NCBI GenBank assembly: GCA_905235675.1
Contig: CAJONC010000016.1
Location: 1-44,356 of the forward strand
DNA length: 44,356 nucleotides
Reading direction: 5' to 3'
Source of the DNA: an uncultured Bacteroidales bacterium
GTDB taxonomy: Bacteria; Bacteroidota; Bacteroidia; Bacteroidales; UBA932
Shown in pieces: positions 34,201 to 42,545 of the stretch; the first letter of the stretch is position 1, and each line of letters begins with the position of its first letter. Made by a program: the position numbers and the translations under genes. Below the pieces are notes generated by a model that saw only the letters and a list, made by a program, of their open reading frames with translations, ran no database searches and was not told the DNA's origin.

Positions 34201-35836
34201 CGGCATATCCTATGTTGGCGGAGAACTTGTAGATGGCGTTGTTGGTGCGGGGGGAGAGGTTGAAGATTCCCTGGAAGATGAAGTTGAGATTGGGATCGGT
34301 GCTGATAATTTTGCCGTCGAAAGCCTTGTCGGAATACAGGCCCGCCGCAGCTATGCCGGTATAATCGTATCCGAGCACACCGAGTTTGTCCACAATCAGC
34401 GAATCCACCTTCACTTCCACGTTACCCTTGTGCAGTTTCGCATCGAAGCCCGTAGCCGCCGTGCAGTCACCCAGGAAGTCCTTTCCTATTATCTTTCCTA
34501 CACCGAGCCTGTCGGTGCGGACGCTGCCGCTGATGTCGGTGGATTTGTCTTTGCTTAACAGATTGCGGACACCGAGGTTCGCATAGACTCTCCCCAGTTT
34601 GGATTCCAGCCTTGCATTTGTCCTGAGATTGTCGAGAGCCCCCTTTGCCGTTCCCTTCAACACGAAATTGGTGCCAGGGGCGAATCGGGAGAGATTGATA
34701 TCGGACCCTGGTATTGCGCCTGCAATGAACTTCGACAGCTTGCCTGTGGTGAACGACAGGTTGTTGACCTTGGCGTCTATCATCAGGTTCGGAGTGATGG
34801 TAATGCCGGTGACGGCAAAATCCATATCCCCCTTTATTCCCTGCCTGACCTCGGTGAATTTCAGTTTTTTGACTTTGAAGTCGTCCACGAATCCCTCCAT
34901 TTCCAATTCATCCGTTTCGAGGGCGAAGTCCATGCCGTACAAAAGTCCGGAAAAGGCGGTAACGGTCTGCGAGGCCACAAGGCTCCTGCGCAGTTTTGCC
35001 TTCATCAGCACCTGATGCGTGTAATCCTTGAGGTCGTCGGATTCGGTTCCGTGCATGGAGTACTGCTTTATGTCGAGACGGGAATAGCCGTCTTCCATTA
35101 CCACGTCGTAAATATCCGTCTGTCCTCCATTGCCGACCTTGAATCTTCCTCCCGTCAGCCTCAATGTCGCTCCGGTCTTTTCGCTCAGCTGGGCGTCGTT
35201 GATATTCGCGCTCACAATGCCGTTTTTCACCCTGAGCCCGTACCCGTCTATGCTCTGGGCATACAATTCCATGTCGGAGTAGTTGACGCAATGATCAAGT
35301 TTCTCAAGTCCCGTTTCTGTGAAGTTGACCAGCCTGTAGTGCATGTCCTCCACAAGTACGCGGCTGATATTGACAGCCACGTCCGAGGAATCTTTCTTCT
35401 CTTTTTTGAATGCGCTGAGAAATCTTTGAAAGTTGTCGGTTCCAGGCTCGATAACCGTGTTCAGCCTGACGCCCCTGGCGCTCGCCCTGTTCAGCTGCAC
35501 GGACCTGGAAGTGAACAGGGCCCTGGGTGAGATGGTGCCGTAGGCTTCACGCACATAGAGAATTGTGTCGACAGGGCTGTATCCCGTACCGAAAATGTCC
35601 TCGGTATAAGGCTTGTCGTCCATCACAAGGAAGTCCTTCACGACAAAGGCTCCGGGGGCCTGTATGTCGAGTTTGGAAAAGCTGATCCTGCCGTCTACGT
35701 TTTCGTTGACTTTGGCAATAAGGGCGTTCACGAGACGCTGCTGCACCCCGGGACTTTGCACGGCAAGCGCCGCTGTCATCAGAAGCAGCAGTACAAAACC
35801 GAAAATGCGGGCAGCTATGTCGTGACTCTTTTTGAT
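31277..35836 (-). CDS. tamB: TamB-like translocation/lipid-transport protein (DUF490)
   Basis: About 1519 residues of repeating beta-strand pattern, the long groove fold of the AsmA/TamB family that bridges inner and outer membranes, with the conserved TamB C-terminal domain (about 1130 onward; FDYTSSGSPNVAGDYNI, RLVNCDINI). The first ATG is at 35779, but the frame is open upstream and encodes KKSHDIAARIFGFVLLLL, a good signal anchor, beginning at an ATC (35836-35834) exactly where an ATG would be expected. No ATG, GTG or TTG lies between the upstream in-frame stop and 35779. First gene of a coupled operon with rsmI, folB, mtaB and the MBL hydrolase. No tamA-type BamA relative is in the window. 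Confidence 0.85.
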   Translation of the reverse strand: MKKSHDIAARIFGFVLLLLMTAALAVQSPGVQQRLVNALIAKVNENVDGRISFSKLDIQAPGAFVVKDFLVMDDKPYTEDIFGTGYSPVDTILYVREAYGTISPRALFTSRSVQLNRASARGVRLNTVIEPGTDNFQRFLSAFKKEKKDSSDVAVNISRVLVEDMHYRLVNFTETGLEKLDHCVNYSDMELYAQSIDGYGLRVKNGIVSANINDAQLSEKTGATLRLTGGRFKVGNGGQTDIYDVVMEDGYSRLDIKQYSMHGTESDDLKDYTHQVLMKAKLRRSLVASQTVTAFSGLLYGMDFALETDELEMEGFVDDFKVKKLKFTEVRQGIKGDMDFAVTGITITPNLMIDAKVNNLSFTTGKLSKFIAGAIPGSDINLSRFAPGTNFVLKGTAKGALDNLRTNARLESKLGRVYANLGVRNLLSKDKSTDISGSVRTDRLGVGKIIGKDFLGDCTAATGFDAKLHKGNVEVKVDSLIVDKLGVLGYDYTGIAAAGLYSDKAFDGKIISTDPNLNFIFQGIFNLSPRTNNAIYKFSANIGYADLQALNIDRRGGTSKVSGQLSSNFLKTPGGDLLGDISLTGLTLEDDSGIKDIGDIYVGSHSNGGRNRAQIESRFLDAGYVGTRSLSDILKDIQTVTTRRELPSLYSRKDRDTGDPNAEYDISVNFHDSRDLLSFIKPGAYIADSTRMELIMNGSGKLTVSVKSPRLAYRTNYLKGLDISIDNLGGSANLALLTEEFKLNNLGFCNTALTAFAQSDEFFTSFHYDNIVGIDNMGEIYLSGSLERDATDTLIVRAKPLSSYVRFENSQWDMAESDMVLRAGDIALSHFLLTNADQVISIDGGISRNNTDTLSVKMDNLDLGIVNYFLSKDMDIRGKASGKALLASPLNGSRDAFINLGCDSLKVNGEDAGTVKLAAVWDGASDKISTYVRNIVDGYDALNAKASYRPGSKEVSANIKFDNMNTVVIAPFTSAFLSGISGGISGTITAEGRTDSLYVSSDSTRIDNVRVRIGYTNVPYTLNGPFSIDGDVLHLDNITIADDEGGIGMLGGSLAFGPENRFGMDMQVRVSDLMVMNTYGDGGNVHGNLYASGDASVSGSPDDLLISADVSTAKSGNLHISAVGATATRNGKLLTFTDHSEYYVDPYELMLNEFFEARERSGKEGRRSNLELHAIIGVTPEVEAVLELDSSGDNFINARGTGQIMFDYTSSGSPNVAGDYNITNGRYHFAIPGLISKNFNFESGSSIKFGGNLLDTELDLNATYSLRTNINPLLSSVEDASVATRRLVNCDINISDKISSPKLSFGIDIPDLDATAKSEVESALSTEDKMQKQFLSLVVAGAFLQDEQSGIVNNSSVVISNMSELVSRQFSNLLARMDIPIDLGVGYQQNSTGTDLYDVRVSTELFDNRVEVYGSVGNRVNGNSVNPNGDMVGDIDIDIKLDKPGQLRLNLFSHSADEYTSYLDYSQRNGVGITYQKEFHRWRDFWRGLFRKSSRKSFEDLNRTVVEDEKQVIKIEADE

Positions 35837-35859
35837 AAGCGTACTATTTTTGCAATCTA

Positions 35860-35867
35860 CAAAATTA
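35860..35867 (-). promoter_or_regulatory. Promoter of the tamB operon
   Basis: The minus strand reads TAATTTTG, an exact match. It lies 23 nt before the proposed ATC start and back to back with the tsaD promoter. Confidence 0.55.
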
Positions 35868-35879
35868 CTAATTTTTCAC

Positions 35880-35887
35880 TAAATTTG
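35880..35887 (+). promoter_or_regulatory. Promoter of tsaD
   Basis: TAAATTTG is an exact TAnnTTTG match, 22 nt before the tsaD ATG, with an AT-rich upstream flank shared with the divergent tamB promoter. Confidence 0.6.
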
Positions 35888-35909
35888 CGAGTCAAAAACA
35901 TGTGATTTA

Positions 35910-36932
35910 ATGGCTGACATCATTTTGGGAATAGAATCTTCGTGCGACGACACTTCTGCGGCCGTCATCAAGGACGGGTGGCTGCTGTCGAATGTCATTG
36001 CAAGTCAGGATGTTCACAAGGCTTACGGAGGCGTTGTTCCGGAGTTGGCATCGAGGGCCCACGAGCAGAACATAGTCCCCGTTGTGAGTGAGGCCCTTGC
36101 GAGGGCAGGCGTAAGCGCAGGCGAGCTGTCGGCCATTGCTTTCACCCGTGGCCCGGGGCTTCTCGGATCCCTTCTCGTAGGCACTTCCTTCGCAAAGGCC
36201 CTTTCCATCTCGCTCGACATTCCAATGGTGATGGTGAACCATCTTCACGGGCATATCCTGGCGGGATTCGTTAAGGAGGAAGGAAAGCCCGTAGTGCAGC
36301 CGGGCTTCCCCTATCTCTGCCTCCTTGTTTCCGGAGGCAACTCCCAGATAGTCAAGGTGAATTCCCCCCTGGACTTCGAGATTCTGGGCCAGACCATAGA
36401 CGACGCCGTGGGCGAGGCTTTCGACAAATGTTCCAAGATGATGGGCCTGGGTTATCCTGGAGGCCCCGTAATTGATAAACTTGCTAAACAGGGTGACCCG
36501 GAGCGCTTCAAATTCGCGAAACCCCATATCCCCGGGCTGGATTACAGTTTCAGCGGCATCAAGACTTCGCTGCTGTATTTTGTCCGCGACGAGATTGCGA
36601 AGGACCCCGATTTCATCGGGAAGAACAAGGAGGACATCTGCGCTTCGTTCCAGAAAGCGCTGATTGATATCCTGATGGACAAGCTGATAAAGGCGGCGAA
36701 GCAGACGGGTATACGTGAGATTACTATCGGCGGGGGAGTTTCGGCCAACAGCGGCCTGCGTACGCGTATTGTCGAAGAGGGGCGCAGGAGGGGTTGGAAC
36801 ACTTATCTTCCGGAATTCAAATTCACAACCGACAACGCCGCAATGATTGCCATTGCCGGATACTATCATTACCTTGCAGGGGAGCGCACCCCTCTCGACG
36901 TCGCCCCCGTCAGCAGAATGGCTGATTTCTGA
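35910..36932 (+). CDS. tsaD: tRNA threonylcarbamoyladenosine transferase TsaD
   Basis: 340 residues of the Kae1/TsaD family. GIESSCDDTS starts the ASKHA fold, MVNHLHGHILAGF holds the metal-binding histidines, GGGVSANSGLR and TDNAAMIA are the nucleotide-binding end. With TsaB, TsaC and TsaE it transfers threonylcarbamoyl to A37 of ANN-reading tRNAs. Single-gene unit, divergent from tamB. Its 3' side holds the composite repeat element. Confidence 0.97.
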   Translation: MADIILGIESSCDDTSAAVIKDGWLLSNVIASQDVHKAYGGVVPELASRAHEQNIVPVVSEALARAGVSAGELSAIAFTRGPGLLGSLLVGTSFAKALSISLDIPMVMVNHLHGHILAGFVKEEGKPVVQPGFPYLCLLVSGGNSQIVKVNSPLDFEILGQTIDDAVGEAFDKCSKMMGLGYPGGPVIDKLAKQGDPERFKFAKPHIPGLDYSFSGIKTSLLYFVRDEIAKDPDFIGKNKEDICASFQKALIDILMDKLIKAAKQTGIREITIGGGVSANSGLRTRIVEEGRRRGWNTYLPEFKFTTDNAAMIAIAGYYHYLAGERTPLDVAPVSRMADF

Positions 36933-36942
36933 TTTCAGAGGA

Positions 36943-37117
36943 CGCCTTGCAGGTATGACTGCCTGCAACCTGCCACGCCTGGCTAAGGGGAAATGCCCGT
37001 TTAAGAGGATATGGGAGTAGCCTTGCAGGTATAACTGCCTGCAACCTGCCACCCCCGGCTTAGGGGGAGGGACCCGCTTGCGGGAGGGGGTTGTCTGGCA
37101 GTCATACCTGCAAGGCG
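36943..37117. repeat. Composite inverted and direct repeat element between convergent genes
   Basis: The outer arms 36943-36963 and 37097-37117 are perfect 21-bp inverted repeats (core CTTGCAGGTATGACTGCC and its complement). Inside, a 47-bp direct repeat is present at 36944-36990 and 37020-37066 with four mismatches. Each copy begins with a hairpin TTGCAGG/CCTGCAA, and CCCGC/GCGGG (37073-37077 with 37080-37084) forms another. It fills the whole gap between tsaD and the flavoprotein gene. It may work as a bidirectional terminator or be a non-autonomous mobile element. Confidence 0.85.
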
Positions 37118-37123
37118 ATAGTT

Positions 37124-38494
37124 CTATAAGATCGATTTAGCCGCTGATTGGCCGGCAAGAAGGCCGGTGGCGAAAGCGCAATGGAGATTGTAGCCGCCGG
37201 TGTCGCAGTCTATATCCAGCACTTCGCCGCAGAAATATATGCCCGGAACCTTTCGCGACTCCAGCGTCTTCGCCACCACATCATCGGTGCTGACGCCGCC
37301 CGCAGTCACTACGGCCCTCTCATACCCGACATATCCTTCGATATCGAAACGCCACTCCTTCAGCGCCTTGGCAATGCTCACCAGATTCACCCACACCTTC
37401 GTATCCTTCCTTCCGCGCCGCTCCAAAGTAATGATTTCGGGATGCATGGCCTGAAAAGCGGGGATGAGTTCCCAGGGCATAAGCTTCCCAAGAAGAATGC
37501 GGCATTTCTCCTTTTCCCGCAATCCTCTGCTGCGCGGATCCTTGTCTATCTGCGACCAAAGCTCCTTGACGCGGGTGGTGAGTTCGGTGAGCGGAACTCC
37601 CTGCTTCAGGTCAAGCACCAGACTCACCCTGGAGCCGTTGATGAGAGCTTTCACCGCCTTGCGGCTCAGCTGGAAGCCTACAGGCCCCTCGATGCCGCCG
37701 TCGGTAAAATCTATGTCGCCGAATTCGCTTTCCGCCACCGTCCCTTCAATCAGCAGCTGCACTCCCACATTCTTCAGCTGTATGCCTTTCAGCTTTTCGC
37801 CTAAATCCGTCAGGGGCGTGGATCTGTCAATGTGTGTGGAGCGGCGGCCGTTTTCTTCCACGACTTTATACCCTTTCGGGACCAGGGCGGTGAGGGAAGG
37901 GAAGAGGGGAGTGACGGTGTGGCCGCTTTCAGAAGCAAAACGGTAGCCGTCGCCGGTGGATCCCGTGCCGGGATATGAGAGGCCGCCCGTGGCGATTATC
38001 AGTCTGCTGCACGACCAGTTGCGTCCGTCAGCAGAGCTTATGTCAATGCGATGGTTGGAGATGCTTACGATTCCGCTGACTTCCGCCTCCGTCTCTATCT
38101 TCACCCCAACCCCATTGCAGGCCCTCACAAGGGCATCTATCACATCGGTGGAATGATACGATGCGGGATACGCCCTGTCGCCCCGTTCCACCACCGAAGG
38201 CATTCCCACGGAACTGAAAAACTCTGTCAGTTTCTCCGGAGTCAGATTGAAAAAAGCCGGCTTTACAAAATTCGGATTGGTTCGGATATGGGCGCTGAAC
38301 TCATTCCAGTCCTTCACATTCGTGAAATTGCAGCGTCCCTTTCCGGTAATCATTATCTTGCGCCCCGGGCGCGGCATCTTCTCCAGAACTGTCACGGAAG
38401 CATCGCTCCCTGCCTTTCTCAGTGTAGATGCGGCGCCGTACGCTGCCATCAGTCCGGCAGCTCCTCCTCCGATTATCAGGATATCCGTCTTCAT
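37124..38494 (-). CDS. HI0933-family FAD-dependent oxidoreductase
   Basis: 456 residues. DILIIGGGAAGLMAAYGA is the FAD-binding Rossmann start. MITGKGRCNFTN and GGLSYPGTGSTGDGY are family signatures, and the C-terminal GEVLDIDCDTGGYNLHCAFATG completes the FAD site. The family (HI0933/YhiN, also related to BaiN) has no settled role; the nearest characterised members reduce steroid or other unsaturated compounds. Follows the phosphodiesterase gene by 1 nt, so the two are co-transcribed. Confidence 0.9.
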   Translation of the reverse strand: MKTDILIIGGGAAGLMAAYGAASTLRKAGSDASVTVLEKMPRPGRKIMITGKGRCNFTNVKDWNEFSAHIRTNPNFVKPAFFNLTPEKLTEFFSSVGMPSVVERGDRAYPASYHSTDVIDALVRACNGVGVKIETEAEVSGIVSISNHRIDISSADGRNWSCSRLIIATGGLSYPGTGSTGDGYRFASESGHTVTPLFPSLTALVPKGYKVVEENGRRSTHIDRSTPLTDLGEKLKGIQLKNVGVQLLIEGTVAESEFGDIDFTDGGIEGPVGFQLSRKAVKALINGSRVSLVLDLKQGVPLTELTTRVKELWSQIDKDPRSRGLREKEKCRILLGKLMPWELIPAFQAMHPEIITLERRGRKDTKVWVNLVSIAKALKEWRFDIEGYVGYERAVVTAGGVSTDDVVAKTLESRKVPGIYFCGEVLDIDCDTGGYNLHCAFATGLLAGQSAAKSIL

Positions 38495-38495
38495 C

Positions 38496-39698
38496 TTATT
38501 CCACCAGCATTCCGCGTACCTCGTCCAGGTCTCCGTCGTTCGGAGCGGGCTCTATGCCAAGCAGATGGCAGGCAAGCTCATACACGGTAACGTTCCTGAA
38601 CTTAGGATTGACGTAGCCCTGTTTGAAATCAGGCCCCTCTGCACGGAAGACAGTCTGCATGTCGGGGTCGGAGGGGAAATAGCCGTGCCCGCCATTGTTC
38701 TTGCCGGGACGGTCGCTGAAGCGCCAGCCCAGATCCGGAGCAACGATAATGTCTCCCAGACGGTCGCTTGTGCCATAATTCAGTTCTTCGGGCACTTCTT
38801 CCTTTTTCCATACCGTGATATGCTCAACCCCGCTGAGGGCGTTGAGGATGGAATCGCGGCAAGCCTCGTTCTTGCTGTAAATCGAGGTCGGAGTGCCATA
38901 GATGCAGCGCTCCATCCATTCCTTGCGCAGATATTTGTCGGCGGAGACGCACTTCTCCGGACTGATATCGGTCATTCCGTGGTCGGAAACCACTATCAGG
39001 TCTATCTTGTCGGCTATGGGGAGTTTGGCAAGGCCGTTGCGCAGCTGTCCGAGAATCTTGTCCATCCGCTTCACGGATTTCTGGGTGTTGCGGTGCATGG
39101 GGCCGTACAGATGCCCTGTGTGATCCGGCTCGCTGAAGTATACCATCAGCAGTCGGGGCCTCTCGTTTTCAGGCAGCTGCAGCAGTTGCAGAGTGCGTTT
39201 AACCCTGTCGGGGAAGGGAATTATCTCGTTCTGCACATAGGGCAGGTAGTAAGTGGGGCGCTTACCGTTGATATTGAATTCAGAACCTACCCAGTAAGTG
39301 ACTCCGGCAATGATTCCCTGCCTTTCAACGGTGTTCCATAGGGGTTCCCCAAGATAGAAATAGCTGTTGCTCTTGAGGTCGGAACCCATGCTGTACCTTA
39401 CCTGGTGTTCAGGCTCCCAGAAGGAATTGTTGACTATTCCGTTGTGGTCGGGAACCAGGCCGGTTGCCATTGCGTAGTGATTGGGGAAGGTGGATGCGGG
39501 ATAGCAGGGCATCATTATGGCGCTGACTCCGTTCTTCGCCATCTTGTCGAAGTTGGGAGTGTGGTTCCGGTCGAGATAGTCGTGGCGGAATCCGTCGAAG
39601 GAGACAATCACGACATAGCGGTCGCGCAGCCCGTCTTCGGCATTTGCGGCTGCGGACCAGCAAAGAATAACGCAGAGCAATAGCAGGAACTTTTTCAT
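38496..39698 (-). CDS. Secreted NPP-family nucleotide pyrophosphatase/phosphodiesterase
   Basis: 400 residues from ATG 39698, preferred over 39713 because it starts the signal peptide directly (MKKFLLLLCVILCWSAAANA). The alkaline-phosphatase-like fold has SFDGFRHDYL, the nucleophile threonine in PASTFPNHY, EPDHTGH, SDHGM and NNGGHGYFP, all metal-site motifs of the NPP family. It is expected in the periplasm or outside, hydrolysing nucleotide or phospholipid diesters. It directly follows the SRP RNA gene and no clear promoter of its own is seen. Confidence 0.93.
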   Translation of the reverse strand: MKKFLLLLCVILCWSAAANAEDGLRDRYVVIVSFDGFRHDYLDRNHTPNFDKMAKNGVSAIMMPCYPASTFPNHYAMATGLVPDHNGIVNNSFWEPEHQVRYSMGSDLKSNSYFYLGEPLWNTVERQGIIAGVTYWVGSEFNINGKRPTYYLPYVQNEIIPFPDRVKRTLQLLQLPENERPRLLMVYFSEPDHTGHLYGPMHRNTQKSVKRMDKILGQLRNGLAKLPIADKIDLIVVSDHGMTDISPEKCVSADKYLRKEWMERCIYGTPTSIYSKNEACRDSILNALSGVEHITVWKKEEVPEELNYGTSDRLGDIIVAPDLGWRFSDRPGKNNGGHGYFPSDPDMQTVFRAEGPDFKQGYVNPKFRNVTVYELACHLLGIEPAPNDGDLDEVRGMLVE

Positions 39699-39711
39699 AA
39701 TCAATGGATAC

Positions 39712-39724
39712 AAAAAAGGGAAAG
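39712..39724 (-). terminator. Terminator tract of the SRP RNA
   Basis: The CTTTCCC arm of the closing stem is followed on the minus strand by TTTTTT (39717-39712), a usual Rho-independent end. Any read-through would enter the NPP gene. Confidence 0.5.
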
Positions 39725-39814
39725 CTTAGCACATCGCACCGCTACAACCTCTTACCCTTGCTGCATTCCTGCCCTGGGGGAGTTGGGAGGGAGCTGGTCG
39801 TGTACGACTTTCCC
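39718..39814 (-). ncRNA. ffs: Signal recognition particle RNA (4.5S, small bacterial type)
   Basis: The 97-nt minus-strand RNA starts GGGAAAG and ends CTTTCCC, which pair as the closing stem. The middle carries CAGGGCAGGAATGCAGCAAGGG, the conserved Ffh-binding domain with the GGAA tetraloop-like apex and the AGCA internal loop seen in Bacteroidota SRP RNAs. It guides nascent membrane proteins to FtsY with Ffh. It has its own promoter and a U-tract end. Confidence 0.92.
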
Positions 39815-39819
39815 ATCGG

Positions 39820-39827
39820 CAAATATA
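39820..39827 (-). promoter_or_regulatory. Promoter of ffs
   Basis: The minus strand reads TATATTTG, with TTTG (39852-39849) 21 nt upstream as the -33 element. The RNA's predicted first base, G at 39814, is the sixth base after the box. This makes it a useful internal ruler for transcription starts in this genome. Confidence 0.7.
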
Positions 39828-39837
39828 CAAAACTTTC

Positions 39838-40311
39838 TTAAATACTGTCAAAGATTAACGGCAGAATATCATCTACACTGTCGAACTTCCATATCTTTCC
39901 GTCCCCGATCATAATTACCGACATCGGCCGTCCACCCTTCAGCTGGTACTGGGCCATCACCTGGCGGCAGGCTCCGCAGGGGGTTGCAGGCGACTTCGCG
40001 AGCCTTCCCATCACTCCGCCGGCAAGGGCTATGGAGGTCATGGCCTTGTCGGGATACCGTGCTCCGGCGGCGAACATGGCTGTGCGTTCAGCGCAGAGCC
40101 CCGAAGGGAATGCGGCGTTTTCCTGATTGGCGCCCTGGACAATCTCTCCGTTGCTGAGTCTTACTGCAGCCCCTACATTGAAGTGGGAATACGGGGCGTA
40201 AGAGCCTTTCATTGCATCGATTGCGGCATCGGCAAGCTCCCTGTCGGAGGCTTCGAGTTCATCGAGCGAGGAATATTCCTTGAAGCGGATATCTATATTT
40301 TTTTCAGTCAT
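39838..40311 (-). CDS. cdd: Cytidine deaminase
   Basis: 157 residues. HFNVGAAV, the catalytic CAERTAMF and the zinc motif PCGACRQ identify the homotetrameric Cdd family, which deaminates cytidine and deoxycytidine in pyrimidine salvage. Its stop lies within the ffs promoter region (the -33 element at 39849-39852 is inside the coding sequence). Confidence 0.95.
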   Translation of the reverse strand: MTEKNIDIRFKEYSSLDELEASDRELADAAIDAMKGSYAPYSHFNVGAAVRLSNGEIVQGANQENAAFPSGLCAERTAMFAAGARYPDKAMTSIALAGGVMGRLAKSPATPCGACRQVMAQYQLKGGRPMSVIMIGDGKIWKFDSVDDILPLIFDSI

Positions 40312-40330
40312 AGTGTGTTATTACAATCTC

Positions 40331-40338
40331 CAAATATA
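40331..40338 (-). promoter_or_regulatory. Promoter of cdd
   Basis: The minus strand reads TATATTTG, an exact match, 19 nt before the cdd ATG and directly after the GH89 stop. Confidence 0.6.
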
Positions 40339-40347
40339 CGAAAAAAT

Positions 40348-42522
40348 CTAAAAACCGTATTTGTCGATGATTCTCCGCGCCGTCTCCATGGGGTCGCCGG
40401 GAGAGGTATATTCTATGGGTGTAACGGAGGGTTCGGTCCAGCTGATTTCGTGATAACGGAGTTTTTCGTCGAAACGCTTTTCATTGAAGTCGCTGCCGTC
40501 TTCGATGGCGGCGATGATATCGTCGCAGAACATCATCCAACGGGGTTTGTAATAGCTCTTGATAAGCCCTGCCCACTGGCGGTTTGCATAGTCCGTAAGG
40601 CCTCGGTTGTTGCTCCAGACAGTAAGTATGGTGCGGGCTGAACGCTCGTAATAATCCTTTTCTGCCCGGGTGTCCCCCCAGCTGCGCGCCCCTTCGTTCC
40701 AGTTCTGCAGGTTCATTTCGGGGATGCAGGCCATCAGGGCGTCGCAGTCGTCGAGGACTTCGCCCATCTCCGCCTTCAGTTCCCTGGCCCTGCCAAGATC
40801 CCTTTTGTTCCACGCGACTTCCAGGCTGTCTTTAAGGATGTCGAAATAATCCCCGAGGGCCTGCCGGCCTATATTCGCCACGTCATACCTGTACTCGTAC
40901 CTGTCGGACCCTATCTCCAGCATCTCTCGCCATACTCCCTTCAGGAAAGGAGTGTAACCCTTTATGTCAGGGTATTTTACGGTCCAGTTGTAGTATTGCG
41001 GCCCGAATTTGGGATGGGCGTTCATCGACACTCCGCTTCCGGTATACTGCGGCGCTATCTCCATTATCAGCCTGTGCCAAAGGGCGCGCGCGGCCTCATC
41101 TTCCCGCCCTATGTGCCTGTCCGCCAGCTTGTCTATCCACTCGTCCGGAGTCTGGGGATAATTCCACCCGAGGCTCAGCACGAACTCATAATAGTAGGGG
41201 TTGGTGCCGAAGCCCTCCAGCGTGCTGCCCACCCCCTGAAGGTTGCTCCCGCCCTTCGCGAAGGTCTCTTCGTAGTAGGGAATCAGGGTGGGGAAGTTGC
41301 CGTTGAACAGGGTGTTGCCTCCGAAGTTGAGCAGGGCGCAGGCGATGTAGGGATGGCCGTAGAAACTCTCCGTGAGCTTCCATCCGAGCACCCAGTCGTC
41401 GTGGTAGTCGAGCATTATCAGCTTTTCCTGAGGCACGCTCCCGAGGAAGGCCTGCATCAGTTCAGGAGTCCAGTGCCTGCGGTCGTTGATAAGGAACCAG
41501 CCCATCTGGAGCCATACTGCTTCGGGGTCGGCGGCTTCGAGCGAGCCGTAGAAAGCACTGCCCATCGAAGACAGGGTTTCAACGTCCCAGGAGGGTGCAT
41601 CCACCTCGTTGAAAGGGTCGAGGCCGTAGATATGGTCGGTGCCGAAGAGGGCGGTCTGCTCCTCGATGTAGGCTTTCTGGATTTCCGCGTAGAGGGGGTC
41701 GGTAGGGGATAGGAACCAGCAGCGGTAAGGGTCTCCGAATCCGCCCCAGTTGCTGACTTTGGTGATCTGCGCTTCGGGGTGCATGTCCTTGAAGACTTCG
41801 GGAACGCTGCCGCTGAAAGAGTGCAGCACGGGAGTCATCGAGAGGGCCCTTTCGCGCTTCAGTATCTTCTTTTCGAGTTCGGCCTGGGCATCTATCCATT
41901 CCTGGGGAAGAGGGCCCTGGAACTTGTTGATATTCACCATTCTGTGCCAGGCGAGATGGCCGGGGCCGGTGAAGTGTGCGCGAATCTGTCCGTCGCTCAT
42001 GCCGAAGCGTCTCCAGACTCTCTGCCAGGTGGCTTCTTCCCCGGTGGTGGCGAGGGGCATGTTTACCCCGTTCAGGGCCATCCAGTCGATGAAACGCTCC
42101 CATTCCTTCCATCCCCACCATGGCATGGTGTAGCCGAAGGTGCAGTAGTTGAGATAGAAACGGTATTTTACCTTTGCGGTCACGCGCACCGGTTCGCTCA
42201 CCTGCGGCAGCACTTCGGGCATTTCGACGGGATGCGCGGCGTATTCCGAAACGGTGGTGTTGCAGTAATTGTTCAGATAGTAGTTGAGGCCCACCGCCAT
42301 GGTGCCGGCGTTGTTTGCGGAAACCACGATCTTCCTTCCTTCGGACTTCAGTTCGAAGACGTCGGTGGTGTCGGCGGGGATTTCGCGGAATTCGATGTAT
42401 TTCGCCTGGGCCGGAATCAGCCTCTCTGCCAGGGCTTCGGCGGTTTTTACGCTTTCGGGCTTGCTGCTGCAGGACGACAGGACCAGCAACGGGAAGAAAA
42501 TCAGTGTAAGTCTGTACTTCAT
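40348..42522 (-). CDS. Alpha-N-acetylglucosaminidase lipoprotein (GH89, NAGLU family)
   Basis: 724 residues from ATG 42522 (a GTG codon just before it is also in frame). The signal peptide ends in the lipobox LSSC with Cys18, so it is a lipoprotein. NYCTFGYTMPWWGWKEWERFIDWMALNGVN, GHLAWHRM, FSGSVP, NWGGFGDPY and DPFNEVDAPSWD are hallmark NAGLU blocks, the last with a catalytic glutamate. GH89 removes alpha-linked GlcNAc, as in gastric mucin caps or heparan sulfate. It suggests host-glycan foraging. No SusC/D pair lies nearby, so it is not part of an obvious utilisation locus. Confidence 0.95.
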   Translation of the reverse strand: MKYRLTLIFFPLLVLSSCSSKPESVKTAEALAERLIPAQAKYIEFREIPADTTDVFELKSEGRKIVVSANNAGTMAVGLNYYLNNYCNTTVSEYAAHPVEMPEVLPQVSEPVRVTAKVKYRFYLNYCTFGYTMPWWGWKEWERFIDWMALNGVNMPLATTGEEATWQRVWRRFGMSDGQIRAHFTGPGHLAWHRMVNINKFQGPLPQEWIDAQAELEKKILKRERALSMTPVLHSFSGSVPEVFKDMHPEAQITKVSNWGGFGDPYRCWFLSPTDPLYAEIQKAYIEEQTALFGTDHIYGLDPFNEVDAPSWDVETLSSMGSAFYGSLEAADPEAVWLQMGWFLINDRRHWTPELMQAFLGSVPQEKLIMLDYHDDWVLGWKLTESFYGHPYIACALLNFGGNTLFNGNFPTLIPYYEETFAKGGSNLQGVGSTLEGFGTNPYYYEFVLSLGWNYPQTPDEWIDKLADRHIGREDEAARALWHRLIMEIAPQYTGSGVSMNAHPKFGPQYYNWTVKYPDIKGYTPFLKGVWREMLEIGSDRYEYRYDVANIGRQALGDYFDILKDSLEVAWNKRDLGRARELKAEMGEVLDDCDALMACIPEMNLQNWNEGARSWGDTRAEKDYYERSARTILTVWSNNRGLTDYANRQWAGLIKSYYKPRWMMFCDDIIAAIEDGSDFNEKRFDEKLRYHEISWTEPSVTPIEYTSPGDPMETARRIIDKYGF

Positions 42523-42545
42523 CACTCAATCGGTTTTTGGGAAGA

